A stretch of DNA of 64,000 bases from Variovorax paradoxus (lineage in GTDB: Bacteria; Pseudomonadota; Gammaproteobacteria; Burkholderiales; Burkholderiaceae_C): contig NZ_CP102931.1 in assembly GCF_024734665.1 (NCBI RefSeq), forward strand, positions 3,408,001 to 3,472,000, in the 5' to 3' direction. Below the pieces are notes generated by a model. That model saw only the letters and a program-made list of their open reading frames with translations, did no database searches and had not been told where the DNA came from. Positions 50,657 to 60,700 of this stretch are shown here, piece by piece. A program made the translations under genes and the position numbers. Every line of letters begins with the position of its first letter. The first letter of the stretch is position 1.

Positions 50657-52176
50657 TTCGCGGACCGGGCCTTTTTGGCCGGGGCTCCGGGGGTCTTGGT
50701 TTTCTTGGCCTTGCCGGTCTTGGCGTCAGCGTCGTCGCTGGCCGCGCGACTCGTCAGGTACGACACCAGCAAGCCCACTGGCCGGCCGGTCGAACCCTTG
50801 GCCGCCCCGCTCTTCCACGCAGTGCCCGCGATATCCAGATGCGCCCAGGCGAAGTCGCCCGCGAAGCGCTGCAGGAACTTGGCGGCAGTGATGGCGCCAC
50901 CTGCGCGGCCGGCGATGTTGGCCACGTCGGCGAAGTTGCTCTTGAGGCCTTCCGCATAGTCGTCGTCGAGCGGCAGGCGCCAGCAGCGGTCCTGCGAGGT
51001 CTCGCCAGCGGCTTCGAGCGCCGCGGCCAATGCTTCGTTGGTCGAGAACAGGCCGCTGCGCACGCCGCCCAGGGCCACCACACAGGCGCCCGTCAGCGTG
51101 GCGATGTCGATCACTGCCGCTGGCTCGAAGCGCTTGGCATAGGTCAGCGCGTCGCACAGGATCAGCCGGCCTTCAGCGTCGGTGTTGAGCACCTCGATGG
51201 TCTGGCCGCTCATGCTGGTCACCACGTCGCCCGGCTTCACCGCGCGGCCGTCGTTCATGTTTTCGCACGAAGGAATGAGGCCGACGACGTTGATGGCGGG
51301 CTGGATGTCGCCGAGCGCGCGGAAGGTGCCGAGCACGCTGGCCGCGCCGCACATGTCGAACTTCATCTCGTCCATTTCGGCAGCCGGCTTGAGCGAGACG
51401 CCGCCGGTGTCGAAGGTGATGCCCTTGCCGACCAGCACCACGGGCGCCTGGTCCTTGGGCGCCCCGTGGTAGCGCAGCACGATGAAGCGCAGCGGCTCCG
51501 CCGAGCCCTGCGCCACCGCGGCGAAGGAGCCCATGCCGAGCTTTTCGACCTCCTTCGGCCCCAGCACTTCGCACTTGATGTTCGGCAGCTTGGCCAGCCC
51601 CTTGGCGGCCTCGGCCAGCAGCGTGGGCGTGGCGTGGTTGGCGGGCCGGTTGCCCCACTCCTTGGCCAGTTCGATGCCCGCGACAGTGGCTCGGGCGGCG
51701 TCGAAGGCGCCGGTGACAGCGGCGGCATCGGCCACGCCGACGGTCAGGTGGCGGATGCTGCGGGGTTCGGCCTTCGACTTGGTGGCGGTGTAGACATAGC
51801 TGGCGTCAGCCGCCGCCGTGACGGCGCCGGCCACCGCCGCACCTTCGGCAGGCTGGGCAAACACCAGAGTCACGCGCTTGGGGGCCTGGGCCTTGGCCGA
51901 ATTGACCGCTGCGACCACGCCGCTGCGCACCGATGCGGGCTTGCCGTCGCCGATGGCGGCGAGCACCACGCGGGATGCCACGACGTCTTCCGGACGGTAA
52001 AGCCCCAGCAGCTTGCCGGCCTTGTCGGGCAGGTCGCCGGCCTTGCGGGCACTGGCGGCGAGCACCGACAACGGGTCTTTGGAGGTAAGAGGAGCGCTGC
52101 CGACGAGCACGATCAGGACATCGGATTTCTCGGCTGCGGCCTGGGCGACGGTGAGGGTCTTGAGTTGAAAGTCCAT
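50653..52176 (-). CDS. pepA: leucyl aminopeptidase (M17, cytosol aminopeptidase)
   Basis: The 507-residue M17 enzyme removes N-terminal residues from peptides. The two-metal catalytic domain shows [20 protein letters not shown], the [12 protein letters not shown] loop and [17 protein letters not shown] (the M17 signature), with an N-terminal macro-like domain. In E. coli PepA also binds DNA. It diverges from lptF with only 21 bases between the starts. A low-complexity Lys/Ala tail (residues 485-507) is unusual. Confidence 0.96.
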   Translation of the reverse strand: MDFQLKTLTVAQAAAEKSDVLIVLVGSAPLTSKDPLSVLAASARKAGDLPDKAGKLLGLYRPEDVVASRVVLAAIGDGKPASVRSGVVAAVNSAKAQAPKRVTLVFAQPAEGAAVAGAVTAAADASYVYTATKSKAEPRSIRHLTVGVADAAAVTGAFDAARATVAGIELAKEWGNRPANHATPTLLAEAAKGLAKLPNIKCEVLGPKEVEKLGMGSFAAVAQGSAEPLRFIVLRYHGAPKDQAPVVLVGKGITFDTGGVSLKPAAEMDEMKFDMCGAASVLGTFRALGDIQPAINVVGLIPSCENMNDGRAVKPGDVVTSMSGQTIEVLNTDAEGRLILCDALTYAKRFEPAAVIDIATLTGACVVALGGVRSGLFSTNEALAAALEAAGETSQDRCWRLPLDDDYAEGLKSNFADVANIAGRAGGAITAAKFLQRFAGDFAWAHLDIAGTAWKSGAAKGSTGRPVGLLVSYLTSRAASDDADAKTGKAKKTKTPGAPAKKARSAK

Positions 52177-52197
52177 AATCCTTTTTTTCCTCGAACG

Positions 52198-53319
52198 ATG
52201 TTATTCCATTCTTCCCTACGCAAGGAGCTGTCCCGCAGCTTCGGAGCGACCCTCGTGGTACTGGTCACCATCGTGATGACCATGATGCTCATCCGTACCC
52301 TCGGGCTCGCGTCCAAGGGCAGTGTGAACCCGCAGGAGGTGTTCCTGGTGATGGCCTACACGGTGCTCGGCTACATGCCGACCATCCTGAGCCTGAGCCT
52401 GTTCATCGCCATCGTCGGCACCCTGTCGCGCATGTATCGCGACAGCGAAATGGTGATCTGGTTTTCCAGCGGGCGCGGCCTGACCGACTTCATCAAGCCG
52501 CTGTTCCGCTTCGCCTGGCCGGTGCTGATCCTGATCGCGGTGATGGCACTGGTGGGCTGGCCGTGGGCCAACTCGCAAACCATCGGCATGCGCAAGCAGT
52601 ACGAGCAGCGCAGCGACATCGAGCGGGTGGCGCCGGGTGAGTTCCGCGAATCCGCAGGCCGGGTGCGCGTGTTCTTCATCGACAAGGAGACGCCGGACAA
52701 CTCCAAGGCCACCAACGTCTTCATCTGGTCGATCGAGCGCAACATGCAGATCACGACCTCGGCACGCAGCGGCAGCATCGAGAACATCGGCGATTCGCGC
52801 TACCTGCTGCTCAACAACGGCCAGCGGCTCGAGCAGCCCATGGCCAACACAGGCCTGAAGATCAGCGAGTTCAAGACCTACGGCACCCGGGCAGGCGGCA
52901 ACAGCGGCCTGGTCAACGACGTGACACCGCCGCGCGCGCGCAGCACGCTGTCCCTGTTGCCCGACGCCAGCGCCCCCAGCCGCGGCGAACTGGCCTGGCG
53001 CATCGGCATGCTGCTGACGGCCATCAACTTCGTGCTCCTGGCGCTGAACGTGTCGAGCGCCAACCCGCGCGTCGGCCGAAGCGGCAACCTGCTGCTCGCG
53101 CTGTTCGCGTTCGTCGTCTACTACAACATGCTCAACCTGGGCCAGAGCTGGATCAGCTCCGGCAAGTACGGCATGGGCAACTTCATGCTGCTGTTGCATG
53201 GCGGCGTGCTGCTGATCAACCTGGCATGGCTTGGCGCCCGCCAGAACAACTGGGGCCGGCGCATGAAGCAAAGCCCGTCCGCAGCCGTGCCGCCCACACC
53301 CAAGATCGAACCCACGTGA
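52198..53319 (+). CDS. lptF: LPS export permease LptF
   Basis: The 373-residue permease with LptG forms the membrane part of the LptB2FG ABC exporter that extracts LPS from the inner membrane. Six helices are seen, three at each end ([53 protein letters not shown] type and [17 protein letters not shown]), enclosing a beta-jellyroll periplasmic domain (residues 130-270). The start is within 21 bases of the pepA start and has no clear ribosome-binding site. It overlaps lptG by GTGA. Confidence 0.95.
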   Translation: MLFHSSLRKELSRSFGATLVVLVTIVMTMMLIRTLGLASKGSVNPQEVFLVMAYTVLGYMPTILSLSLFIAIVGTLSRMYRDSEMVIWFSSGRGLTDFIKPLFRFAWPVLILIAVMALVGWPWANSQTIGMRKQYEQRSDIERVAPGEFRESAGRVRVFFIDKETPDNSKATNVFIWSIERNMQITTSARSGSIENIGDSRYLLLNNGQRLEQPMANTGLKISEFKTYGTRAGGNSGLVNDVTPPRARSTLSLLPDASAPSRGELAWRIGMLLTAINFVLLALNVSSANPRVGRSGNLLLALFAFVVYYNMLNLGQSWISSGKYGMGNFMLLLHGGVLLINLAWLGARQNNWGRRMKQSPSAAVPPTPKIEPT

Positions 53320-54425
53320 AAACGATAAGACGCCTGATCTACGTGGAGGTGCTGAAGGCCGTTGCGTTCGTGACGCTCGGCTTCCTGAGCCTCTTTTTCT
53401 TCTTCGACTTCGTCGACGAGCTGCAATCCATCGGCAAGCCGGACAGCCTCAACTACGGGCCCGCGCAAGCGCTGGCCTACGTGACCTTGCTGATCCCCAG
53501 CCACCTCTACGAGCTGCTGCCGATCACGGTGCTGATCGGCTCCATCTTCGTCATGGCCCGGCTGGCGCAGAGCTCCGAATACACCATTCTGCGCACCAGC
53601 GGGCTGGGCCCCTGGCGCGCGTTGCGCACCCTGCTGCTGCTGGGCATCGGCTTCGTCGTGCTGACCTTCGCAGTCGGCGACTATGTCGCCCCGGCTTCCG
53701 AGCGCACGGGGCAACTGCTCAAGGCCAAGTACCAGGGCATCTATTCGCTGGCGGGCAACACGGGCGCCTGGCTCAAGGAAAAACGGGGCAATGTCTCGTA
53801 CGCGGTGAACGTGCTGTCCATCGACCGCAAGGGCGCGCTGAAGAGCCCGCGCATCTTCGAATTCGACGACAACGGCTACATCAGCACCCAGATCACCGCA
53901 GGCTCGGCCCGCATCGGCGACGGGCACTGGATGCTCACCGACGTGGAAGAGCAGAAGTACGACACGCGCGGCGCGGCCGACCAGGCCCGCATTGCCACGA
54001 CCAAGACCCCGCAGCTGAACTGGGCCACCTCGCTGACCAGCGAAATGGTCTCGGTCGCGCTCCTGCGCCCCGACCGCATGAGCACGATCGACCTGTTCGA
54101 CTACATACGCCACCTCGACGCCAATGGCCAGACCGCGCAGCGCTACGAGATCGAGTTCTGGCGCAAGGTGTTCTATCCGCTCTCGTGCCTGGTGATGGTG
54201 GTGCTCGCCCTGCCCTTCGCCTACCTTCACTTCCGCCAGGCCGGCATCACCACCTACGTGTTCGGCGGCGTGATGATCGGCATCAGCTTCTTCCTGCTGA
54301 ACAACGTGTTCGGCTACCTCGGCAACCTCAGCAACTGGTCGCCATGGCTCACGGCGGCGGCGCCGGGAATGATCTATTCGGTGATGTCGTTGACAGCCTT
54401 CAGCTGGCTGGTCTTGCGACGATGA
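53316..54425 (+). CDS. lptG: LPS export permease LptG
   Basis: The 369-residue partner of LptF starts at a GTG inside the lptF stop (GTGA). It begins with TIRRLIYVEVLKAVAFVTLG and has an early membrane helix, FVDELQSIG and LLPITVLIGSIFVMARLAQS, then a periplasmic jellyroll (residues 110-265) and three terminal helices. Together the pair is essential for outer-membrane LPS. Its own stop overlaps cbiX by ATGA, an uncommon tie to sulfur/siroheme genes. Confidence 0.96.
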   Translation: MKTIRRLIYVEVLKAVAFVTLGFLSLFFFFDFVDELQSIGKPDSLNYGPAQALAYVTLLIPSHLYELLPITVLIGSIFVMARLAQSSEYTILRTSGLGPWRALRTLLLLGIGFVVLTFAVGDYVAPASERTGQLLKAKYQGIYSLAGNTGAWLKEKRGNVSYAVNVLSIDRKGALKSPRIFEFDDNGYISTQITAGSARIGDGHWMLTDVEEQKYDTRGAADQARIATTKTPQLNWATSLTSEMVSVALLRPDRMSTIDLFDYIRHLDANGQTAQRYEIEFWRKVFYPLSCLVMVVLALPFAYLHFRQAGITTYVFGGVMIGISFFLLNNVFGYLGNLSNWSPWLTAAAPGMIYSVMSLTAFSWLVLRR

Positions 54426-54781
54426 CCCAGGGCATCGTTTTACTGGCGCATGGTTCGCGCGACGAGCGCTGGCGCCAGCCCATCGAGGCCGTGGCCGAGC
54501 GCGTATGCAAAAACGAGCCCGATGCCCGCGTGGCCTGCGCCTACATGGAGCTGGCAACGCCCGACTTGCCCACGGCGGTTGCGGCGCTGATTGCAGGCGG
54601 TGCCACCGCCATCCGCGTCGTTCCTCTCTTCCTCGGCATGGGCAAGCACGCCCGCGAAGACCTGCCGCACCAACTCGAGGCACTGCGCCAGCGCTGGCCC
54701 GACATTGGCTTCTCGCTCGCCCGCATCGTGGGCGAAGAGCCCGAACTGGTCGATCTCCTGGCCAGAATTGCGGTCAAATAG
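54422..54781 (+). CDS. cbiX: CbiX/SirB-like sirohydrochlorin chelatase (short form)
   Basis: The 119-residue protein is a single-domain CbiX: IVLLAHGSRDERWRQPIEAV and VVPLFLGMGKHAREDLPHQL carry the two His metal ligands. These enzymes insert Fe or Co into sirohydrochlorin for siroheme or cobalamin. With a CysB-like regulator 66 bases downstream, siroheme for sulfite reductase is the likely use. The start is tied to lptG by ATGA. Confidence 0.88.
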   Translation: MTQGIVLLAHGSRDERWRQPIEAVAERVCKNEPDARVACAYMELATPDLPTAVAALIAGGATAIRVVPLFLGMGKHAREDLPHQLEALRQRWPDIGFSLARIVGEEPELVDLLARIAVK

Positions 54782-54847
54782 TGAACATCCGGCAATTTCG
54801 ATAGATTCCGAAGGCATAATGAATTCCGCAATAAGACGGAATTTGAT

Positions 54848-55789
54848 ATGAATCTGCATCAGTTCAAGTTTGTTCAGGAAGCCGTGCGGCGCAACCTGAA
54901 CCTCACCGAGGCGGCCAAGGCGCTCCACACCTCGCAACCCGGTGTCTCCAAGGCCATCATCGAGCTCGAGGAAGAACTGGGCGTTGAAATCTTCGCGCGC
55001 CATGGCAAGCGGCTCAAACGCGTTACCGAGCCGGGCCAGCACGTCATTGCCAGCATCGAGCTCATCATGCGCGAGGTGGGCAATCTCAAGCGCATCGGCG
55101 AACAGTTCAGCGCGCAGGACAGCGGCACCCTCTCCATCGCCACCACGCACACCCAGGCGCGCTACGTGCTGCCCGTGCCCGTGGCCAACCTGCGCGAGGC
55201 CTATCCCAAGGTCAACGTGAGCCTGCACCAGGGCTCGCCCGACCAGGTGGCGCGCATGGTGATCGACGAAATCGCCGAAATCGGCATCGCCACCGAATCG
55301 CTCGACGGCTACGCCGAGCTGGTGACCCTGCCCTGCTACGAATGGCAGCACGTTCTGGTGCTGCCCAAGGACCATCCGCTGGCCGCCAAGGAGCGCATTT
55401 CGCTCGAAGACCTGGCGAGCGAGCCGATCATTACGTACCACCCCTCGTTCACCGGCCGCACGCGCATCGACCATGCGTTCGCGCAGAAAAAGCTCACGCC
55501 GCGCATCGCGCTCGAAGCCATCGACTCCGACGTGATCAAGACCTACGTGCGCCTCGGGCTGGGCGTGGGCATCGTGGCCGAAATGGCCGTGCGCGACGAG
55601 TCGAATGCCGACCTCGTGGTGCGCCCGATGGGCCATGTGTTCGGCCAGAATATTGCGCGTGTCGCGTTCAAGCGCAGCGCCTATCTGCGCAACTTTGTCT
55701 TCAAGTTCGCCGAGCTGCTGTCCGACCGCCTCGACCGCAACCTGATCGCCAAGGCCCTCAGTGGCCATCAACAAGACTACGAGCTATGA
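54848..55789 (+). CDS. cysB: CysB-type LysR regulator
   Basis: The 313-residue LysR protein matches CysB: MNLHQFKFVQEAVRRNLNLT, HTSQPGVSKAIIELEEELGV, ARHGKRLKRVTEPGQ and the effector domain with TTHTQARYVLPVPV and YHPSFTGRTRIDHAF, the sulfate/acetylserine-pocket landmarks. CysB activates cysteine biosynthesis genes when acetylserine accumulates. It overlaps the methionine aminotransferase gene by ATGA. Cbl is a close paralogue type, so the exact target set is inferred. Confidence 0.93.
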   Translation: MNLHQFKFVQEAVRRNLNLTEAAKALHTSQPGVSKAIIELEEELGVEIFARHGKRLKRVTEPGQHVIASIELIMREVGNLKRIGEQFSAQDSGTLSIATTHTQARYVLPVPVANLREAYPKVNVSLHQGSPDQVARMVIDEIAEIGIATESLDGYAELVTLPCYEWQHVLVLPKDHPLAAKERISLEDLASEPIITYHPSFTGRTRIDHAFAQKKLTPRIALEAIDSDVIKTYVRLGLGVGIVAEMAVRDESNADLVVRPMGHVFGQNIARVAFKRSAYLRNFVFKFAELLSDRLDRNLIAKALSGHQQDYEL

Positions 55790-56958
55790 GTACAGTTCAA
55801 TCCCCACGCACGCCCGACATCGTCACCAAGCTGCCGGCCGTCGGCACCACCATCTTCACCGTGATGTCGGCGCTGGCCGCCGAGAAGAACGCGGTCAACC
55901 TGGGCCAGGGCTTTCCGGATTTCCACTGCGATCCGAAGCTGCTCGAGGACGTCACGGCCGCCATGGCCGCGGGCCACAACCAGTACCCGCCGATGCCCGG
56001 CATCCCGGCGCTGCGCGACGCCATCGCCGCCAAGATCTCGGCGATGTACGGCTACAGCTACAGCGCGGCCACGGAAATCACCGTGACCGCCGGCGCCACG
56101 CAGGCCATCATCACCGCCATCCTCGCCATCGTGCGCCCGGGCGACGAAGTGATCGTGCTCGAACCCTGCTACGACAGCTACGTGCCCAACATCGAGCTGG
56201 CCGGCGGCAGCGTGGTGCGCGTGCCGATCACGCCGGGGACCTTCCGCCCCGACTTCGACAAGATCGCCGCAGCGCTCACGCCGCGCACGCGCGCCATCAT
56301 CATCAACACGCCGCACAACCCGAGCGCCACGGTCTGGACCGAAGCCGAAATGCGCCAGCTCGAAGAGCTGCTCGCCCCCACCAACGTGTTCGTGATCAGC
56401 GACGAGGTCTACGAACACATGGTGTTCGACAGCGCCCGCCACGAAAGCGTGGCCCGCTTTCCAGGCCTGGCAGCGCGCAGCTTCATCGTCAGCAGCTTCG
56501 GCAAGACGTACCACGTCACCGGCTGGAAGGTCGGCTATGTGGCCGCACCGGCCCCGCTGATGGCCGAGTTCCGCAAGGTGCACCAGTTCAACGTGTTCAC
56601 CGTGAACACGCCGATGCAGCACGCGCTTGCGCAGTACATGGGCGAGCCGAAGCCGTACCTCGAACTGCCGGCCTTCTATCAGCGCAAGCGCGACTTGTTC
56701 GCGGCGGGCCTGGCCGAAAAAACCCGCTTCAAGCTGCTGCGCAGCGAAGGCAGCTACTTCCAGTGCGTCGATATCTCGGCAGTCAGCGATCTGTCCGAAG
56801 CCGAGTTCTGCCTGTGGCTCACGCGCGAGATCGGCGTGGCGGCGATCCCGCTGTCAGCTTTCTATGGCGACGGCTTCGACCAGCGCGTGGTGCGCTTCTG
56901 CTTCGCCAAGAAGGACGAAACGCTGCTCGCCGCGCTGGAGCGCCTCGCGCGGCTCTGA
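55786..56958 (+). CDS. methionine aminotransferase (YbdL-like, PLP fold type I)
   Basis: The 390-residue aminotransferase has the class I features LGQGFPDFHCDP, TAGATQAIITAILAI, NTPHNPSATVW, VISDEVYEHMVFD and the PLP Lys in SSFGKTYHVTGWKVGY, and ends YGDGFDQRVVRFCFAKKDET. The YbdL group prefers methionine with aromatic keto acids and serves methionine salvage. Coupling to cysB suggests sulfur amino acid control; substrate is inferred. Confidence 0.9.
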   Translation: MSTVQSPRTPDIVTKLPAVGTTIFTVMSALAAEKNAVNLGQGFPDFHCDPKLLEDVTAAMAAGHNQYPPMPGIPALRDAIAAKISAMYGYSYSAATEITVTAGATQAIITAILAIVRPGDEVIVLEPCYDSYVPNIELAGGSVVRVPITPGTFRPDFDKIAAALTPRTRAIIINTPHNPSATVWTEAEMRQLEELLAPTNVFVISDEVYEHMVFDSARHESVARFPGLAARSFIVSSFGKTYHVTGWKVGYVAAPAPLMAEFRKVHQFNVFTVNTPMQHALAQYMGEPKPYLELPAFYQRKRDLFAAGLAEKTRFKLLRSEGSYFQCVDISAVSDLSEAEFCLWLTREIGVAAIPLSAFYGDGFDQRVVRFCFAKKDETLLAALERLARL

Positions 56959-56980
56959 CGCTTGCGGCAGCCGCACGTCG

Positions 56981-57436
56981 ATGACGAAACAGCCCACCAC
57001 CATCGTCAGGCTCGTTTTCAGCGTGGTCGGCGCGCTGCTGTGCGGCATCGCCCTGCTGCTGTACCAGCATACGTCGGCGTTCATCGCGTCGGCCAGCCGC
57101 ACGGAGGGCGAAGTCCTGCGGCTGCTGCATGTGGAAAGCTCGAAGAGCAACAGTTCGGGCACCTGGAAGCCACTGGTGCGCTTCAAGGCGCCGGGCGGCG
57201 AAATCATCGAGTTCACGCCGTCGAGCAGCAGCAACCCGCCGGCCTACGGCGTCGGCGAGAAAGTCGACGTCTTCTTCGATCCGCGCAACCCGCAGGACGC
57301 CATGCTGAACGGCTTCTTCTCGCTGTGGGGCGGCGCCGTCATCACCGGTGGCATTGGCCTCGTTTTCCTGCTCATTGCGGTGGCAATGCTGTTCCTGCCT
57401 GCGCAGGCGCCGGCAACGCGCCGACGGCCAGGGTAG
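56981..57436 (+). CDS. DUF3592 membrane protein
   Basis: The 151-residue protein has two membrane segments (LVFSVVGALLCGIALLLYQH and GGAVITGGIGLVFLLIAVAM) around a periplasmic beta-rich DUF3592 region with TEGEVLRLLHVESSKSNSSG, VRFKAPGGEIIEFTPSSSSN and GEKVDVFFDPRNPQDAMLNG. Function unknown. It follows the aminotransferase by 22 bases, so it is probably read with it. Confidence 0.85.
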   Translation: MTKQPTTIVRLVFSVVGALLCGIALLLYQHTSAFIASASRTEGEVLRLLHVESSKSNSSGTWKPLVRFKAPGGEIIEFTPSSSSNPPAYGVGEKVDVFFDPRNPQDAMLNGFFSLWGGAVITGGIGLVFLLIAVAMLFLPAQAPATRRRPG

Positions 57437-57534
57437 GACGTTCACCGACCACCGAAGGGGCGGCTCTCCGGCGATCTGCGCGACATGGCGGGGGGAGCAT
57501 GAAAGCTCGTCACAACAACCGCCCTGGAGAAAAC

Positions 57535-57693
57535 ATGTCGCTCTCGTTCATTCTGCTGATCGTCCTGATCCTGATATTGATCGGCGCGCTGCCGAGCTGG
57601 GGATACAGCCGGGCCTGGGGCTATGGTCCCAGCGGCGGTGTCGGCCTGGTCGTGCTGATCGTCGTGATCCTGGTTCTCATGGGACGCATATAG
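57535..57693 (+). CDS. DUF3309-family small membrane peptide
   Basis: This 52-residue peptide has two hydrophobic segments, FILLIVLILILIGALPSW and GVGLVVLIVVILVLMGRI, joined by GYSRAWGYGPSGG. The LPxWxxSxxWGYxPSGG pattern is the DUF3309 signature, a family seen in many Proteobacteria with unknown function. A CTGGAG site is eight bases before the ATG, and a strong terminator follows 20 bases after the stop. Confidence 0.88.
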   Translation: MSLSFILLIVLILILIGALPSWGYSRAWGYGPSGGVGLVVLIVVILVLMGRI

Positions 57694-57712
57694 GCCCAGG
57701 CACGCCGCAAAG

Positions 57713-57740
57713 AAAAAGCCCGCGCAAGCGGGCTTTTTTT
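57713..57740. terminator. bidirectional intrinsic terminator between DUF3309 and hrpA
   Basis: AAAAAGCCCGC (57713-57723) pairs with GCGGGCTTTTT (57728-57738) around a GCAA tetraloop, giving seven T on the plus strand and AAAAA on the other. It ends the DUF3309 transcript and, in reverse, hrpA. Confidence 0.9.
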
Positions 57741-57760
57741 CGTCCTCCGCGGCCTGCGGA

Positions 57761-60700
57761 TCAGGCCTGCAACTGGGCCCAGGCCTTGTCGAGCCGCTTC
57801 ACGCTCACCGGCTGCGGCGTGCGCAGCTCCTGTGCGAAGAAGCTCACGCGCAACTCTTCGAGCAGCCAGCGGAATTCGAGCATGCGGTCGTCCACCACGC
57901 CCTTGCGCTCGGCCACAAGGCGCCAGTAGCGCTGGTCCTGCGGCTTCAGCTCGGCGAGCTTGGCGGCGTCGCGCGCCGGGTCGGCACGCAGCTTGTCGAG
58001 CCGCAGCACGATCGCCTTGAGGTAGCGCGCGAAATGCTGCAGCTGCGTCCACGGCGCATCGGCGATGAAGCGCTTGCCGACGAGACGCTGCAGTTGCTGC
58101 GCGGCGTCCTGCACGGCGTCGGGCTGGATCTTCGTGTCCTTGATCTTGCGCGCGGCCGCTGCATATTCGACGAGGATGGTCGACGCGAGCCGGGCCACCT
58201 CATTCGCGATGAGCGTGAGGCGGCCGCGGCCCTCCTCCAGCCGGCGCTTGAAGGCGAACTCGTCGGTCGGCAGCGGCTCCTGCAGGAAGGCCCGGTCGAT
58301 CGCCACGTCGATGATCTGCGTGCGCAGCTCCTCGGAGGTGCCCAGCGGCATGTAGGCCACCGACATCTTCTGCAGGTCGGGAATGTTCTTCTCGAGGTAC
58401 TTGAGCGCGTCTTTCAGCTGCAGCGCGAACAGGCGCCGCAGGCCGGCGCGGTGCTTTGCGGCTGCCACGGCGGGCTCGTCGAACACCTCGATGGTCACCG
58501 CATCGCCTTCGTCGCGCAGCGCCGGGAAGCCGATCAGCGATTGCGAGCCGCGGCGCACTTCCATCAGCTCGGGCAGCTCGCCGAAAGTCCAGCCCGTGTA
58601 GCGCTGGCCTGCAGGCAATGCAGCGGGTGCGGTGGCCTGGCTCGCATCCTTTGCAGGCGCCCCTGACTTGCCTTCGGGCGCAGCCGCCGCATTCTTCTCC
58701 GGCGACGCCTTGACGTTGAGCCCCGCCAGCGCCTGGAAAGCACCCCGCGCCTGCGCACCAAGCTCAGCCTTCAGCGCACCGAGGTTGCGCCCCATGCCCA
58801 GCTGCCGGCCGTGCTCATCGATCACGCGCAGGTTCATGAACAGGTGCGGCGGCAGCATGTCGAGCTTGAAGTCCGCGCGCTTGACGTCGATGCTGGTCAT
58901 GTCGCGCACGCGCTTGAGCAGCACGTCAGTCAGCGAGCCTGTGCCGAACAGCTCGGGCACGGACAGTTCTTCCGCCAGCTTCGACGCCGACTCGGGCAGC
59001 GGCACCAGCCGCGATCGCGGGCGCTGCGGCAGGCTCTTGAGCAGCGCCTGGATCTTGTCCTTGAGCATGCCCGTGACCAGCCACTCGCAGCGCTCCTCGC
59101 TCACCTGGTTGAGCACGAACAGCGGCACGCTGACCGTGAGGCCGTCCTTCGCGTCGCCGGGCTCATGCAGGTAGGTCGCGGCGCAATCCACACCGCCGAG
59201 TCGAAGCGTCGGCGGGAACGATTGCGTCGTGATGCCGGCCGCCTGGTGGCGCATCAGTTCGTCACGTGTCAGGAACAGCAGGCGCGGTTGGTCCTTCGAG
59301 GCATGGCGGTACCAGTTCTCGAAGGTGATGCCGCTGGCCACGTCGGCGGGCAGCTGTGCGTCGTAGAAGGCGAAGATCAGCTCGTCGTCGACCAGCACGT
59401 CCTGCCGGCGCGACTTGTGCTCCAGCCCTTCGACCTCGCGCACCAGCTTGCGGTTGGCCTGGAGGAACGGGAACTTGCTCTCCCACTGCCCCGCGACCAG
59501 CGCCTCGCGGATGAAGATCTCGCGCGCCGCGACCGGATCGACCTTGGTGAAGTCGACACGCCGGCCGCTGTAGACAACGAGGCCGTACAGCGTTGCCCGC
59601 TCCAGCGCAGACACCTGCGCGCCCTTTTTCTCCCAGTGCGGATCGAGCAACTGCTTCTTCAGCAGATGCTCAGCCACCTGTTCGAGCCACTGCGGCTCGA
59701 TGTTGGCGATGCCGCGCCCGAAGAGCCGCGTGGTCTCGACCAGTTCGGCCGCGACGATCCAGCGGCCGGGCTTCTTCTTCAGGTGCGCGCCTGGGTGCTT
59801 GTAGAACTTGATGCCGCGCGCGCCGAGGTACGCCTCGTCGTCTTCGAGCTTCCAGCCGACATTGCCCAGCAGGCCTGCGAGCATCGACAGGTGCAGCGGC
59901 TCGTAGCCGGCCGGCTCCGCATTCAGGCGCCACTTGTGCTCGGTAACCACCGTGAGCAGCTGCGAATGGATGTCGCGCCATTCGCGCACGCGGCGGATGT
60001 TGATGAAGTTCTGCCGCAGCAGCTGTTCGTACTGCCGGTTGCTGAGCTTGTGAGTGTCGCCATGGCCGCCGCGCGCGTCGGCGATCCACTTCCACAGCCG
60101 CAGGTAGCCGCTGAACTCGCTCTTCTCGTCGTCGAACTTCGAATGCGCCTGGTCGGCCTGCTGCTGTGCTTCCATCGGGCGATCCCGCACGTCCTGCACG
60201 CTGAGAGCCGACGCGATGATGAGCACCTCTTCGAGCGCGCCACGCGAGCGGGCTTCCAGGATCATGCGGCCCACGCGCGGGTCCAGCGGCAGCCTCGACA
60301 GCTCGGCGCCGGTGTGCGTGAGCTCGTTGGCGTCGTCGACCGCGCCCAGCTCGTTGAGCAACTGGTAGCCGTCGGCAATCGCGCGCGGGGAAGGCGCTTC
60401 CAGGAACGGAAAGCGCGCCACGTCACCGAGGCGCAGTGATTTCATCCGCAGGATCACGCCGGCCAGCGACGAACGCAGGATTTCAGGATCGGTGAAACGC
60501 GGCCGGCCCTCGAAATCCTTCTCGTCGTAGAGCCGGATGCAGATGCCGTTCGCCACACGACCGCAACGGCCCGCGCGCTGGTTGGCCGCAGCCTGGCTGA
60601 TCGGCTCGACCAGCAGCTGTTCGACCTTGCTGCGGAAGCTGTAACGCTTGACGCGTGCCGTGCCGGTGTCGATCACGTAGCGGATGCCCGGCACCGTAAG

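Noticed and set aside
50017..53319. Long plus-strand frame of 1100 residues running into lptF
   Set aside because: The first two thirds are antisense to holC and pepA; only the part from 52198 is real (lptF).
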